This document shows, piece after piece, positions 1-12,317 of a stretch of DNA of 64,000 bases. The position numbers were made by a program, and so were the translations under genes. Position 1 is the stretch's first letter; each line of letters opens with the position of its first letter. The notes below the pieces were generated by a model. It did not search any database. It saw only the letters and a list, made by a program, of their open reading frames with translations, and was not told the origin of the DNA. This stretch comes from Hermodice carunculata. Its lineage: Eukaryota; Annelida; Polychaeta; Eunicida; Amphinomidae. The stretch lies in the NCBI GenBank assembly GCA_964020975.1, contig OZ026625.1:10892920-10956919 (forward strand). Reading direction: 5' to 3'.

Positions 1-1446
1 GTAATAATATGTTTTTGTCCAAACTGGTATACATCGAATTGTAAATAAAGGCCCATGGTTATCAAATAAACGATACAGGTAGACTCTGATGGAAAACGTT
101 GTGTCAATGTTCGACATAACACGTGGTGGTCTACTTTCCTCCTTGCTCGGTTCTCCATTGATTAACCACATGAAGCTCAGTGCATTCGCTGGTTTCACCC
201 TGGTGGCTTTGCACCCAACCCAGATTTTATCCCCGGAATGCATGTCACTTTTGTATATGTATATTGTAGATTTGGCTGGTTTAACTGCAAAATGTGTCAA
301 ATGGATACATATGTGTACATGCATAAGAAACAGATCCTACGCGTCTAGTACATGCAGTAGATTTAACCATGGAGGAATAAAATAGGCTATTTCTTTTTCT
401 GCATGATCTAATCCCTGTGATGTGTAGGTACGTTTATATATACCATGGAGCTACTATATAGTAGCTTCATGTATATACATATGTACGTTCATGCATATGA
501 TATTGTAACTGCAGCTTGGCCTGGTCCTTTGCGCAACCCCGAGGGACCTATCGCCAATACGTCGACATGCAACTACCCCCCCCCCCCAAAATAAGGAAAA
601 TACTACCGGCAATCATCTGATATCGTAAATGTCTTTTGTGTGAAGGGTTATGCGCCATCAGTGAACCACTACCCTCATCTTGCCTGCAAAGCAGACGCAA
701 GCTCCGTGTTACGTCTACTCCGTTTGGGCGTGTTCTTGTTTGACAGGGTCGAAGTTTTTGCTTTAGAAAACTGACTCCGTTTTTAATTGGCTGAGTATGG
801 TTACCGTGGCAACAAGCTGCAGCACATAATGGACCAGAGGCTGCTACTGGACAAGGTGATAATGATAAACTTTCTGGTTGCTGTCTCAGTCCAGGTTGCC
901 TCCTAAGCAGACTTTCTTGCGGCGATACACTATGTTGGCCCCCAGCGTTCGCTGGGGGGTAGTAGACCGCCAAGAACGGATGTTTAGCAGGCAACAGTCC
1001 AGGGGGGAGGATCACAATACAGTTTTATTTCCCTTACTATTGATAAGGCCCTATCAAAGACAGGCAGACCAAGTGTAGTGGACATAACACGGAACTTGGT
1101 CTTCCTTCGAGGCAAATACTTAGCGCGTCCCGGGCGAATGGAGTTCATATTGCGCCGAGGAATAACTGTGGAGTCATTACCAAAGGATTTCAGGCCACTT
1201 ACGTTGTAATTCGTGATACCATACTAACGACGATAGTTAAACTTTACGAAAGTGACAATCTTTTACTATTAAATTAATATACTTGATCATCGTTCTGCGA
1301 GCTTCTACTTTCTCGCTATTTTTTCCACGTCGAATCACAATCTTCACACTCCTTCGAGCTTCAACCATATAAAGGTCACCTGGAAAAATGCATCGGTGTA
1401 AAATTTGTGCTAAATAAACCGCAAAACCCACGGATGACATTCATAC
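1..1446. other. no gene recognised
   Basis: I see no convincing exon here. Short open frames exist on both strands (89-385 plus, 548-1015 minus), but their translations show no domain, have low-complexity stretches, and are not bounded by good splice sites. A poly-C run sits near 576-588. The segment lies downstream (3' side) of the minus-strand immunoglobulin exon, so it may be intron of that gene. Confidence 0.4.
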
Positions 1447-1758
1447 CATGGACCCGAAGTTTGTAACGTTGAAGAACCATCGAGCTGGTAGTATTGGCCT
1501 CCATACAGACATAATCCCCTTCGTCAGGCAACTGCACATCAGCAATGGTTAAAGCCCCATCCTCTTGAACGTTGTAGCGACTGCAAAAACCCCGTGAAGT
1601 GGGCTTTATTTGTCCCAATTCTGTGCAGGCAGTGGCATCAGATGTGAAATTGGACCCTTGCTTTATCCATTTTATTAATCCTCTGTTGCCAGAACCAGTC
1701 AAATGCATCGTGGTTGCAGAATGTTCATAGGAAACAATTTCTGTCAGACCTGTAACTC
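1447..1758 (-). CDS. internal exon encoding one immunoglobulin-like domain
   Basis: This 312 bp exon encodes about 104 residues of an immunoglobulin fold, as found in extracellular adhesion or receptor proteins. Seen in the translation: a strand-C tryptophan (LIKWIKQ), the strand E-F signature LTIADVQLPDEGDYVC, and a closing G strand YKLRV. The minus-strand acceptor (pyrimidine-poor, ...ACGCGCAG) and the donor ATG|GTATGA give a phase 1-1 exon whose length is a multiple of three, the usual arrangement for shuffled Ig exons. The usual first cysteine, expected near TTMHLTG, is absent. Two extra cysteines (ATACTEL and RGFCSRY) may form another disulphide. No neighbouring Ig exon is visible in the window, so the parent gene (cell-surface IgSF, unnamed) is only partly present. 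Confidence 0.72.
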
Positions 1759-1842
1759 CTGCGCGTAACAAGGAAAACTTGTTGATTATAAATATTAAAT
1801 GTCAGTAAGAAGATCGGAAATATGATTCAGTTCTTGTACACT

Positions 1843-2047
1843 TACACATACACATACACACACACATACATACATACATACTTACATACATACACGGAAA
1901 AATTTATTGACATACATCTTGATTACAAGATAGGGTTACATACAAACACAATAAGTACATGAACATAAGTTAACAGAAATGAAAATTTTGCACAGCTAAT
2001 ATACACGCAGGTGCACAGGTAAGAAATATTTAAAATCTTATATATAT

Positions 2048-2135
<88 letters not shown>

Positions 2136-2295
2136 CATGAGATGCAGATTTGATCAGTACATACATACATACGTACATATATACATACATAGTTACATAC
2201 ATGCGTGCATCCACTATACCACCCACCCAACCACCTACATACATACATACATACATACATAAATACATACATACATACTTACATAAATACATACA

Positions 2296-2326
<31 letters not shown>

Positions 2327-2330
2327 GTCT
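1843..2330. repeat. compound microsatellite (ACAT)n, (CA)n, (TA)n, (CATA)n
   Basis: Successive simple-repeat blocks: ACATAC-type repeats at about 1843-1895, CA then TA dinucleotides at 2048-2132, and CATA tetranucleotides from 2157 to about 2325. Open frames across this block are only repeat translations (YIYIYI, MYVCMYVC). Confidence 0.95.
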
Positions 2331-2559
2331 CTCCACTTGTATAATTGAGCATCAATGCAATATTTGAAACGTTTTTCAAGATATGCCAGATTACCTTACA
2401 CTCTGCGGCCATTCTATCCAAACTTGGTAGGCTTATGGGCACAAATGGCTTAAAGTATGTCGGATTACCTCACACAAAGCGACAATATGATGTACAACAC
2501 GAACATAGGGACATCAAAAAAATTCTGAAAATGTTGACGAAATCAAAAGGAAATTAAGC

Positions 2560-3200
2560 AAAAGTAAACCAAAAAAGAAATAAATTATTCTACTTTGGAG
2601 AAAGAAAAAATTCCATAATTCATGCCAGGATGAGAATGGGCTGTAGCCAGTTGAACTCTGACTTGTGCAAAATGGGCTTGATAGCGTCACCACTTTGTTC
2701 CTGTGGTCATTCTGCTGAGGATTACTTCCATTATTTTTTCAGTGCAGCAAATATCCCATCCAAAGAGACAAACACAAACCGAAATTGCATCTTTGGCACC
2801 CTTCAACCTAAAAACATTGCGGAATATCATGTGGGCATAAAAACGCAACTTAAGCATTTTTCGATCAGTAGATTGTTATACTAAATCTACTGAAAGATTT
2901 AAGGATTAGTCAACCTCAGTAAAGCTTTCAAGCAGGTACTTCTCACTGCAATTTAAATTTATACAGATCTCGTCGCTAGTTTAAGATATGGGCAGTCAAA
3001 TTAACATGCACTCGCCCAATAGCCTCTCCTCCTTCTCCCTTTCACTTTCTGCTGTCTGTAACGTACTGCGCGTGTAACTATATGTTATCTGGTAGTCCAA
3101 CATTGATGTATGTATTGTCACTTTATGTACAAGAGGTCTGAATATAGGCATTGTGCCTGTTGACCGATTGTTTTTTTTTCTAATGAAAAATATTTAAACC
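2560..3200 (+). mobile_element. 3' end of a non-LTR retrotransposon (LINE)
   Basis: The frame from about 2590 to 2880 reads FYFGERKNSIIHARMRMGCS...LNSDL...PLCSCGHSAEDYFHYFF, the C-terminal zinc-binding tail of a LINE reverse transcriptase (C-x-C-G ... E-D-x-x-H-x-F). It is followed by an untranslated tail with a small hairpin (ATAGGC...GCCTGT) and the terminal AATATTTAAACC motif near 3190-3200. The same tail occurs at 6512-6577 and 36653-36718. The copy is strongly 5'-truncated and lacks the polymerase core. Confidence 0.75.
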
Positions 3201-5014
<1,814 letters not shown>

Positions 5015-5265
5015 AGCTCTTCCAATGCCACACATTTTGGACCGGGTCAACAGCTTTCCTGGGCGCGCCTTGCAATGCACCTAAAACGCGCCCAGGAAAA
5101 CTGTTGACCCGGATCATTACATTTTCTGGTACTTGAATGAAATGTCTCTTCACAAGTAGGATAAATGTAGCACCCATATTATAATTGAGAGCAGTTCATC
5201 TCAAGTAGTTAAACTTAAGTCGCAGTTAGCATTCAAAGAATTTTAAGGAGTTGCGTGCTGCCATC
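5015..5265 (+). repeat. hairpin-cored dispersed repeat, copy 1
   Basis: At 5042-5112 two arms (CCGGGTCAACAGCTTTCC and its complement) pair over about 26 bp with a ~17 nt loop and one mismatch. Downstream sequence to about 5265 aligns to sequence after the hairpin at 17799-17886, with shared TATAATT and AGTAG...AACTT...AG.CG blocks, so the repeat is larger than the hairpin. No coding potential. It may be a small non-autonomous element; its family is unknown. Confidence 0.6.
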
Positions 5266-6399
5266 ACTTCCACTGTTTTGTAAAGTTGTTGTGCACAGTT
5301 CAGCCCTCTCTTTGCGGCCAGTGACCGAGATGTCCTTTTTTCAGGGGCGAAGTTCAAAAGTTTTTGAATCCAAAACTTCTTGGTTTACACCATAGTTGGC
5401 CACAATATGAATTAAACGGTTAATTTTTACTTGGATCATCTTTTTGGTATTTACTTTTGATTTTATCACAAGATTAAGCTTATGTCCAACTGGACAAAGT
5501 GACTTCACCTTTGAGTATCACATGTGCAATTAAACATTGCAGTATAAACCCAAGCGTTTGGGATAAAATGTGGATTCTATGGAATTATGGATTCATTTTT
5601 TAAGAAAAAACATTCAAGACAAAATGAACATGATGCGATGCATACGATTTCAACACGTGTAACTGCAAAAAGTACCGGAAAATGTGCTTTGTGTATAAAT
5701 ATAATTTTTGCTGTCAATTTTTTTGAGTAAACTACTTTTTGTTTGATGAAAATCAGATAATTGGATTCAACCAATAAAGATTCATTCGTTCATTCATTTG
5801 GTTAGCCATCACCCTATAGGCCTATTAGGGCGTAATAAAACTGAAATTGAAATCGACTTGTCCTTCAAATTGGCCTACTGGCGCATTCTAACGCCATCAC
5901 CGACCACACAATTCATTGACTTCATTTTGTCACCTCTTGCGTGAAATCCTGGCACCCCATCCCCTTATGATTGAACTATTGAAAATAAATCCCCCACCTG
6001 CGCACAGTCGTGTGACTACAGTGGTCCCCATCTGAAGAGAGGCCATCCTCAACAAAGGCCACTTCTCCATGTCACAAAAGTGGCATTTGCATTGTATTGT
6101 CCCTCTGAAGAGTAGCCACTAAAGTGGCCACTTTTTGGCTGCATTTAGGGTGGCCTTATGTGGGGGGGGGGCACTGTAAAGGGTTTATCGCCTAATGAAT
6201 ACCTACTCGAATGTGTCAGCTGTTCCAAGTTTTAATTTTACTCACAGAAAACTTCATTTGAAGTCCTCGGCAAACTTCATCTTCACATACTATCATGTCC
6301 TTGTAGCTTGAATAAATTATCGCTATCAAATCTCTATCGATTTTTGCTTCTTTAGAAACATTGTTATTTATGACCAAATGACAGTTATTTAAGCCCGAT
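5266..6399. other. no gene recognised
   Basis: No domain-bearing frame or repeat family was recognised. A poly-G run lies near 6162-6170, and the minus-strand frame at 5577-5774 has no recognisable feature. Confidence 0.35.
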
Positions 6400-6580
6400 A
6401 ATTATCGAAAAGTCCTCGTCCTTGTCGATGTTACGTCAATGTGGTGTCCTGTGGCCCGTCTTTTCCTTTTGTACAGCATTTGTATTGTTCTTTTATTTCT
6501 TTTTTTTTCACGAGAGGGATTTATATAGGCAGAGCCTGTTTGCCGATCGCTTTTTTGAATAAAAATATGTTTAAACCAAT
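6400..6580 (+). mobile_element. LINE 3' untranslated tail
   Basis: The sequence ending near 6577 (TTTATATAGGCAGAGCCTGT, then ATATGTTTAAACC) matches the 3' tail of the LINE fragment at 2560-3200 and the tail at 36653-36718. No coding part of the element remains recognisable upstream. Confidence 0.55.
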
Positions 6581-6842
6581 TATCCAAAAGGGCATGTGCC
6601 CGTTAGGCTAATCAGACCCCTTAGCTATGATGCTAATTTGATGAACTACACTACTGAAGTAGAACTATAAAAAACAAGCACAGATATTGACGGGACATGT
6701 ATATTTTATTAGAACAGAAGCGATATGAAAAAATATTACTTTCATGTCGCTTCAGTTTGCATCAAATATATATATCCATAAGAAGGTTTGTGGTGACGTC
6801 ATACCTGAATGTACAGCTTTTAGTGCAGAAATGTCTGTATTG

Positions 6843-6884
6843 GCCTATGCCTATGCCTATGCCTATGCCTATGCCTATGCCTAA
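6843..6884. repeat. hexamer microsatellite (TGCCTA)n, about seven units
   Basis: Uninterrupted CCTATG/TGCCTA units. The overlapping frame MPMPMPMP is a repeat translation. Confidence 0.95.
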
Positions 6885-6899
6885 GCATCATGCATTCAA

Positions 6900-7470
6900 A
6901 TATAGTCCAGTCATTCCAGCACTAAAATGAGCCAAAACTACCACTAATTGCAATAGAAACTGTTTTTGTTTGATTTGATACCCAATTTTGTTTGGAATTT
7001 CATGTCAAAAGTCACGGAAAAATCGTGGAAGTGGAAGAACCTTTTTTCACATTGTCTGAACCAATGTTTTTGGTACAATTTATACCAAAATAAGGGGGAG
7101 AGGTAAAATTTTGTTTGCACATATTTACACCAAATGTCAACATTGGATAACCTAATGAGTTTTATTTAACTATTCTGACTTTCTTCTCTGTCTCCTTATG
7201 ATAATAGTGCATGGCAAATCATAGAGGGTGCATATGCAGTAGGAAATACAATGCATTGAATCTGTAAGCTGTTTTATGTTTGCAATCATGTAAAATACAT
7301 TTTCATTACATATTTCAGTTACACTTACAGTAATATGCAAGGGCAGGTTCAGTTACAAACCCGTTACAAACCCGTTCATTTCCCATACAACCTTATGTAT
7401 TTTAAAGTGGATGTCAAATCTACATGAACTTAAATGCATGCTGAAAATGTCAGATATTAATGTTATAATA
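6900..7470. other. no gene recognised
   Basis: AT-rich sequence with no open frame of note and no recognisable repeat termini. Confidence 0.35.
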
Positions 7471-7474
7471 TATC

Positions 7475-8010
7475 CCTGCATACGAAGTTTGGGGGTACTG
7501 TTTTCAGTTTGTCTGTCCGTCCGTTATCTTGTGCACAAGATATCTGCTTACATACTAGTCACAAGTAAGTAACTCATAAATAGTTGAACTTTTAATCTAA
7601 TCCATTTCTTGACCCGAATAGATTTTAGTGACATAGACTTTATTTTCAAGGTCACGGGATCATATTGGCTTATAAGGCTTGCGAACAATATATCTCGCGA
7701 ACCATTTGTTACAGATAATTCCAATTTGGACTACTTCTTACTTGGGACCTGATTAGATTTTGGTGACCTTGACATTATTTTCAAGGTCATGCATCATTTA
7801 TAGGCGCGCACAGGTTCTAAGGCCTGAAAACAAAAAATCTCCCGAACCATTAGCTACAGAGGATTCAAGTTTAGTGATAACGACCATTTCTTGACCTGAT
7901 TAAATTCTGATGACCTTAACTTCATTTTCAAGGCTACCACGATGCATCTTTTGTAGGCGTGCGGGGGTATTTAAGTCTGTCTGCAATGACTATTCTAGTT
8001 TTGCAATAAT
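7475..8010 (+). repeat. interspersed repeat with three ~145 bp internal units
   Basis: After a GTCTGTCCGTCCGT block, a unit containing TTTTCAAGGTCA, 'cgaaccatt' and 'ttctTgacct/gggacct' motifs recurs three times (around 7620, 7760 and 7905). The units are diverged. In the middle unit, facing copies TGACCTTGAC and TCAAGGTCA (7764-7789) form an inverted repeat. No protein is encoded. Confidence 0.6.
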
Positions 8011-8334
8011 TTTTGTGGGTTGTGTCAGTTGCTGTTTATAACATGGTCAACAGCTTTTCACCAAGAGTATATAGGAGATGAATTATGCAACATCACATGT
8101 AAACAGTTGATCTCAAGCGATTTCCTTTAATCATTCTACAGGTGATATTAATGGACAAACGATTAACATATTTTATTCACATGCGCAATTGTAGTATCCA
8201 TAGCAATATGTTTCACTTTCGAATATGTACAAGTTAAATGGTTCAAATTCCTATTTAGTGTTGCTTGCTTTTATCTAGAACTGCTCTGCAATATCAACTG
8301 CTAATGTTTAGAACAGCCAGTATTAATTGCTTTA

Positions 8335-8620
8335 TAGCTCATGTGACTTGTCAGTCACATGAGCTTACCATATGATTCTCATCTTGTCCGTCATCCACCT
8401 GTTGTCTGCCATTGGCTTCGACAATTTACATCTTCATCAAAACTGTCAGGCAGATTCTCTTCATACTTGTTGCCAATTTTCCTAGTAAGTCTGTACCTAG
8501 TCTGGTTAAATGGTGACACTTCATTGATTATGCGAGTTTTCATGACTTTTGTTATTCTTTTTTGACCGAATCTTAAAAAATCCAAGAACATTGTCGCGTG
8601 CTTTGAAATTACTTGGAGTC
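8335..8620 (+). mobile_element. 5' end of a Helitron-like non-autonomous element (diverged)
   Basis: It begins with the palindrome AGCTCATGTGACTTGTCAGTCACATGAGCT, split here as arms AGCTCATGTGAC and GTCACATGAGCT. An internal unit with 'aaaactgtcaggcagattctcttcatacttg' similarity follows, as in the better copies at 19670 and 37221. The 3' end was not found. Confidence 0.5.
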
Positions 8621-9195
8621 ACTTCTTGGGAACTTGGGATTCGAGCTTGTTCACCAGAAGGTGCTGCAGGTTTTTTGTCCATTTGTAATGGACTTTTTAC
8701 TTCGAGTAATCGTTTTGAATTCTCTATACTGTCGCTCATATTGTCCTAAAACTTAGTTGAAGTGTTTCTGGCGGAAATCTAACTATGAAATTGCTATGGA
8801 TTCCTGATCTTTAGCAAATTATATATTCTTCTTCTTGAATCTGCTCACTTAATTGGGAGAAGGTACCATGGATCACCTGAGTACAGGGCCAGCACACGAT
8901 CCTCTAAATATCTGTTAACTCATTCCATATCAGCAGATCATGATTTAACTGTATAATTAGATACATCTTTAAAACAATTCTCACTCAGGTACTGTCCTTC
9001 TGATGTAAAGTGGGTTGCTTGGCATTTCCTGAAATGTTTTGCTGCAGCTACTGCAACAGAAGCAGTTGCGTCATGACTAGACCATCAGGCCATGCAAAAG
9101 TCACCAACAAAGACTCCAATTGGTTGTGGAATAAGTTTTTTTTTAATGGAAAAAGTTGTTTTTATTTCAGCAAATAAGTAGAATTAGATAGAAAG
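8621..9195. other. no gene recognised
   Basis: A minus-strand frame (8521-8739) has a protein-like, serine/proline-rich composition (PAAPSGEQARIPSSQEV), but it starts inside the repeat and has no recognisable domain. I cannot assign it. Confidence 0.3.
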
Positions 9196-9705
9196 ATGGA
9201 TGTCTGCATCTTCTGCAAGGAGCCCTTAATGGCAGAGCCCACCACAACATTGACAAACAAAGGATGTGAGGGTATAGCAAAGGCAAATGAACTGCGAGGC
9301 ACTGATAGTCATACCATACTGGGCCAAACTGTGAACACAAAATGTAGAAAGACTTTTCTGTGCCCGAGACTGTATTAAGAAAGGCAATAAACTAGATATT
9401 GATTCTATTGTATCAGAGAGTGGTCCTTCTACACGTTGTTCCACTGGTGCACCATTTCGATATGAAGACTATTTTTTGGACAGTCAGACAAATGTTGTGG
9501 TGTAAAAGAGGTGTTCAAATTTATTCCAGTTAAAACCCATGACTTCCAAATCAACATGAAAAGAATGTGTGATACGAGGGCTTATTCTTGGGCAGAAACT
9601 GTCGGAGCTCGTTTACAGTTTACACCAGATCTCCATGCTGCAGATACTGTTTATCACAGTTTATGCAGTACAAACTTTTGCACTGGCAAACAAATTCCAC
9701 ACTAG
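9196..9705 (+). pseudogene. broken cysteine-rich gene of an uncharacterised metazoan multigene family
   Basis: The first frame opens with a zinc-binding-like pattern, MDVCIFCKEPL...LTNKGCEGIAKAN...CRKTF. Later frames give STRCSTGAPFRYEDYF and then TRAYSWAETVGARLQFTPDL-HAADTVYHSLCSTNFCTGKQIP. The order CxxC, TLTxKG, CRKxF, W-A-E-x-V-x-A-R and D-L-x-A-A-D-x-x-Y-H-x-x-C matches N-terminal halves of large uncharacterised proteins I recall as multicopy in several invertebrates, sometimes beside transposons. The reading frame is interrupted at least twice and the C-terminal part is missing, so this looks like a decayed copy. Function unknown. Confidence 0.55.
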
Positions 9706-9853
9706 TTCCTACCAAAATAGTTGCCCTCCAAAACGTCAGAGAAAAAAGACACACCACAAGATAGTGTTAAAGCAGATGGTTTTATTAAAGTCCATTGAAC
9801 TTTATTTGTGTACATTAAAGAAGTGTTGCTATAACCATATTCCTCTTAGTTAA

Positions 9854-11120
9854 AACCGAGGGGGCTTCCTAGAGTTGACAGATTATATACCATGTTGCTC
9901 AAAACATATGCTTCGGTCGTCAGGGTGCTGTATCGCAATACAAACTTCTACTAACAGTATGGTGCTGTAACTTGCTTTTGTGTGGTAACTTCAAAAGTAT
10001 GTTTTAGGGGCTCACATAGAACTGCTATTAATTGAACATATTTCATTTGATCTGCGAAAACATTTCAATAGAATGTTAAGAATTTACACCAGGATCAATA
10101 CATGTCATCAAACTGAAAAATTATTACTAAAAAAGAAAAAAGAAAAAAAAACTCAAAAAAATTGGATACCTTTATCGTGCATGCATCTCTGTGTGATGGT
10201 AATTGTTAGCATTAAGGTGACAGTCGACCACAAGAGACTGAATGCTCATTCCTGCTAACCTACTCCTGACATAGCTTGTTTGTCAATTTAAGCAATTAGA
10301 CTATATTTTATACGTCTACAGATAGTACTACTGTATCAGGCATCATAAAAGCCCCGGCCTCGGCACCAAACCATCTTTCTACTATTTCTTTTAAGAGTCA
10401 TATGCAAATTTTATTGGACCAGTTTCAAATGGCTGCCATCTTTGATATCTGTATTTTGACCAAGTCCAAACCTTTTTTTAACAACACCGTTGTATCCTCC
10501 ATGCCACCAAAACCCATAGTAGACACCAAAATCACATATCTATCATGTTTGGTTGAAAAGTTAAGACTAGTATCTGATTTGGGATATGCAGGGTGGCGGC
10601 CATTTTGGAAAATGGCCGATTTGACGGTGTTCCACCACTCTGATTTTTCGTGACTTTTAGTATGTTGGTATACTCTGTATTTTGCATTGAATAGAACTGG
10701 TATGATTTCTATTGCAATTTGTCTTGGGTCTATCCTCAGATTGAGTGGACTTAATAACACATATCATATATTTAGACATGCACATCAACACTGAATTTAG
10801 GTAAGGTCGTCGCTATGTTCAAACCTCAAATGGTCATATATGGAGATGGAATCACCAGCATTTCTCGGTACTGAGACCAATAAAACTGCCAAACCGGAGG
10901 GCGGAGCGCAGGGAAACTTGTCATCATCTTTGGACAGTTTCTCTTTATTCATTCAAAATCTCATGATAAAGCTCGGGGTAGTCGGCATTAAACATTTCAA
11001 GGAAAATGGATAAAGCAGACACATAATCTGTTGGGAATTACCCACTGGTTTACTTTTAAAGGTTTTTAACTGTTGATTTTACTTTATTTTCTAGTGAAAG
11101 GTATTAAATGGGAAAATGAC
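9854..11120. other. no gene recognised; probable unclassified repeat at 10390-10790
   Basis: Overlapping frames on both strands at 10402-10760 read like an interspersed repeat (GGCGGCCATTTTGGAAAATG centre), but I could not find its ends. The rest shows nothing recognisable. Confidence 0.3.
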
Positions 11121-11124
11121 GTAG

Positions 11125-11765
11125 TTGAATTTATCAAGTAGTATGAGACCATTATATGTCAATATCGTAGTTCTTAATTCAGTCCAAGTCGAAACCCGTC
11201 CAAAGTTATATCTCTGTAGTTTGAGGAAGCCAGAATATGCAATGAAGCACTCCGTCCCACTTCCCGGGACAAACTTTTGTGCAAACTGGGATGGGTACCG
11301 AACGCCAATATTTCAGACTTCTCCTTCCTACCTTCTACAATACGTCTTTGGAATAATTTGCTTTTGGACATACGTAACTCAACGCCGATTCTTAACTTTT
11401 TAAATACATCTGAGGCAAACACTTTTAGCAACTGACAAAGTACCGCCCTACCACTAATATGGAAACCGCTTGCCTTCTATATGCCAGACCCAGTTGCGCC
11501 TCGAATAAACTCCCCTGAATCAACACCAATTTCAGATAAACACAGTTCCATCCACTTTTTCTTGCACTATGCACTATTAGAAACTCGAAGACATCACTTA
11601 CTTACTGGCATAATAGACTAAATTGCACATGGACTTCATCCATTTTCCCTTGTAAATATAGCTCCTGAACGTCTGACAGATATTTTATTATGTGGAATTA
11701 TTGATCAGCCTGATGATGTAAATGAAAATATATTTAGTCTGGTGCAAATCTACATACCGGTTGTC
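11125..11765 (+). mobile_element. 3' coding fragment of a CR1/Jockey-group LINE
   Basis: In one plus frame, 11290-11410 reads SDFSFLPSTIRLWNNLLLDI, the 'SF.P.ti.lWN.LP..I' motif that closes reverse-transcriptase ORFs of CR1/Jockey-type LINEs. It is followed at 11545-11760 by HSSIHFFLHYALLETRRHHL and a segment ending NENIFSLVQIYI, the usual zinc-tail region. Frames change and stops occur, so the copy is dead and 5'-truncated. A SINE begins about 50 bp downstream. Confidence 0.68.
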
Positions 11766-11811
11766 TAAACGAAAAGATTCATATATTAGTATATCATTAT
11801 TTACACTTTCG

Positions 11812-12000
11812 GTGCACGGCTGGCTGAGCGGTAAGACGCTCGCCTATCACCTCTGCGACCCGGGTTCGATTCTCGTCCTAGGAAGCATATGGAGAAAGTT
11901 CCTACCACTTTAACTGTGCACGGTGGTTTTCTCCGAGTTCTTCGGTTCCGTCCACCACAGACAAGGTAGGAAGTATAGGCCAACATTTGTGCCATGGAGA
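11812..12000 (+). mobile_element. tRNA-derived SINE
   Basis: An A box (TGGCTGAGCGG, 11821-11831) and a B box (GGTTCGATTCT, 11863-11873) stand 31 nt apart, as in a pol III tRNA promoter. The tRNA-like head is followed by a conserved-looking body (GGTGGTTTTCTCCGAG...TTCGGTTCCGTCCACCAC) as in marine-invertebrate SINEs. The acceptor stem does not pair as in a true tRNA gene. The 3' end is uncertain. Confidence 0.72.
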
Positions 12001-12136
12001 GTGACTCGATAAGTCAATGCTTGACTTCTTTCACAATCCATGTAAAACAAATGTGAGACTATACTTTCTATTGATGAAAAATCTGAGAGGGAGATTCTCC
12101 CTCCTACCACTCTCTTCGTGTACACGGTGTACACGG

Positions 12137-12226
12137 TAAGGACAGTTATCAAAGTATGTGTGTCAACACACACTTTTCTGTTTTTTCTAAAATTCTTTTT
12201 CTTTCTTTCTTTCTCTCTCTCTCTCC

Positions 12227-12317
<91 letters not shown>

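Noticed and set aside
2345-2557. Host coding exon at 2345-2557
   Set aside because: No domain and no splice sites. Its 3' neighbour is clearly a LINE tail, so it is probably decayed element or flank.
11812-11890. Functional tRNA gene
   Set aside because: A and B boxes are present but the acceptor stem does not pair and a SINE body follows.
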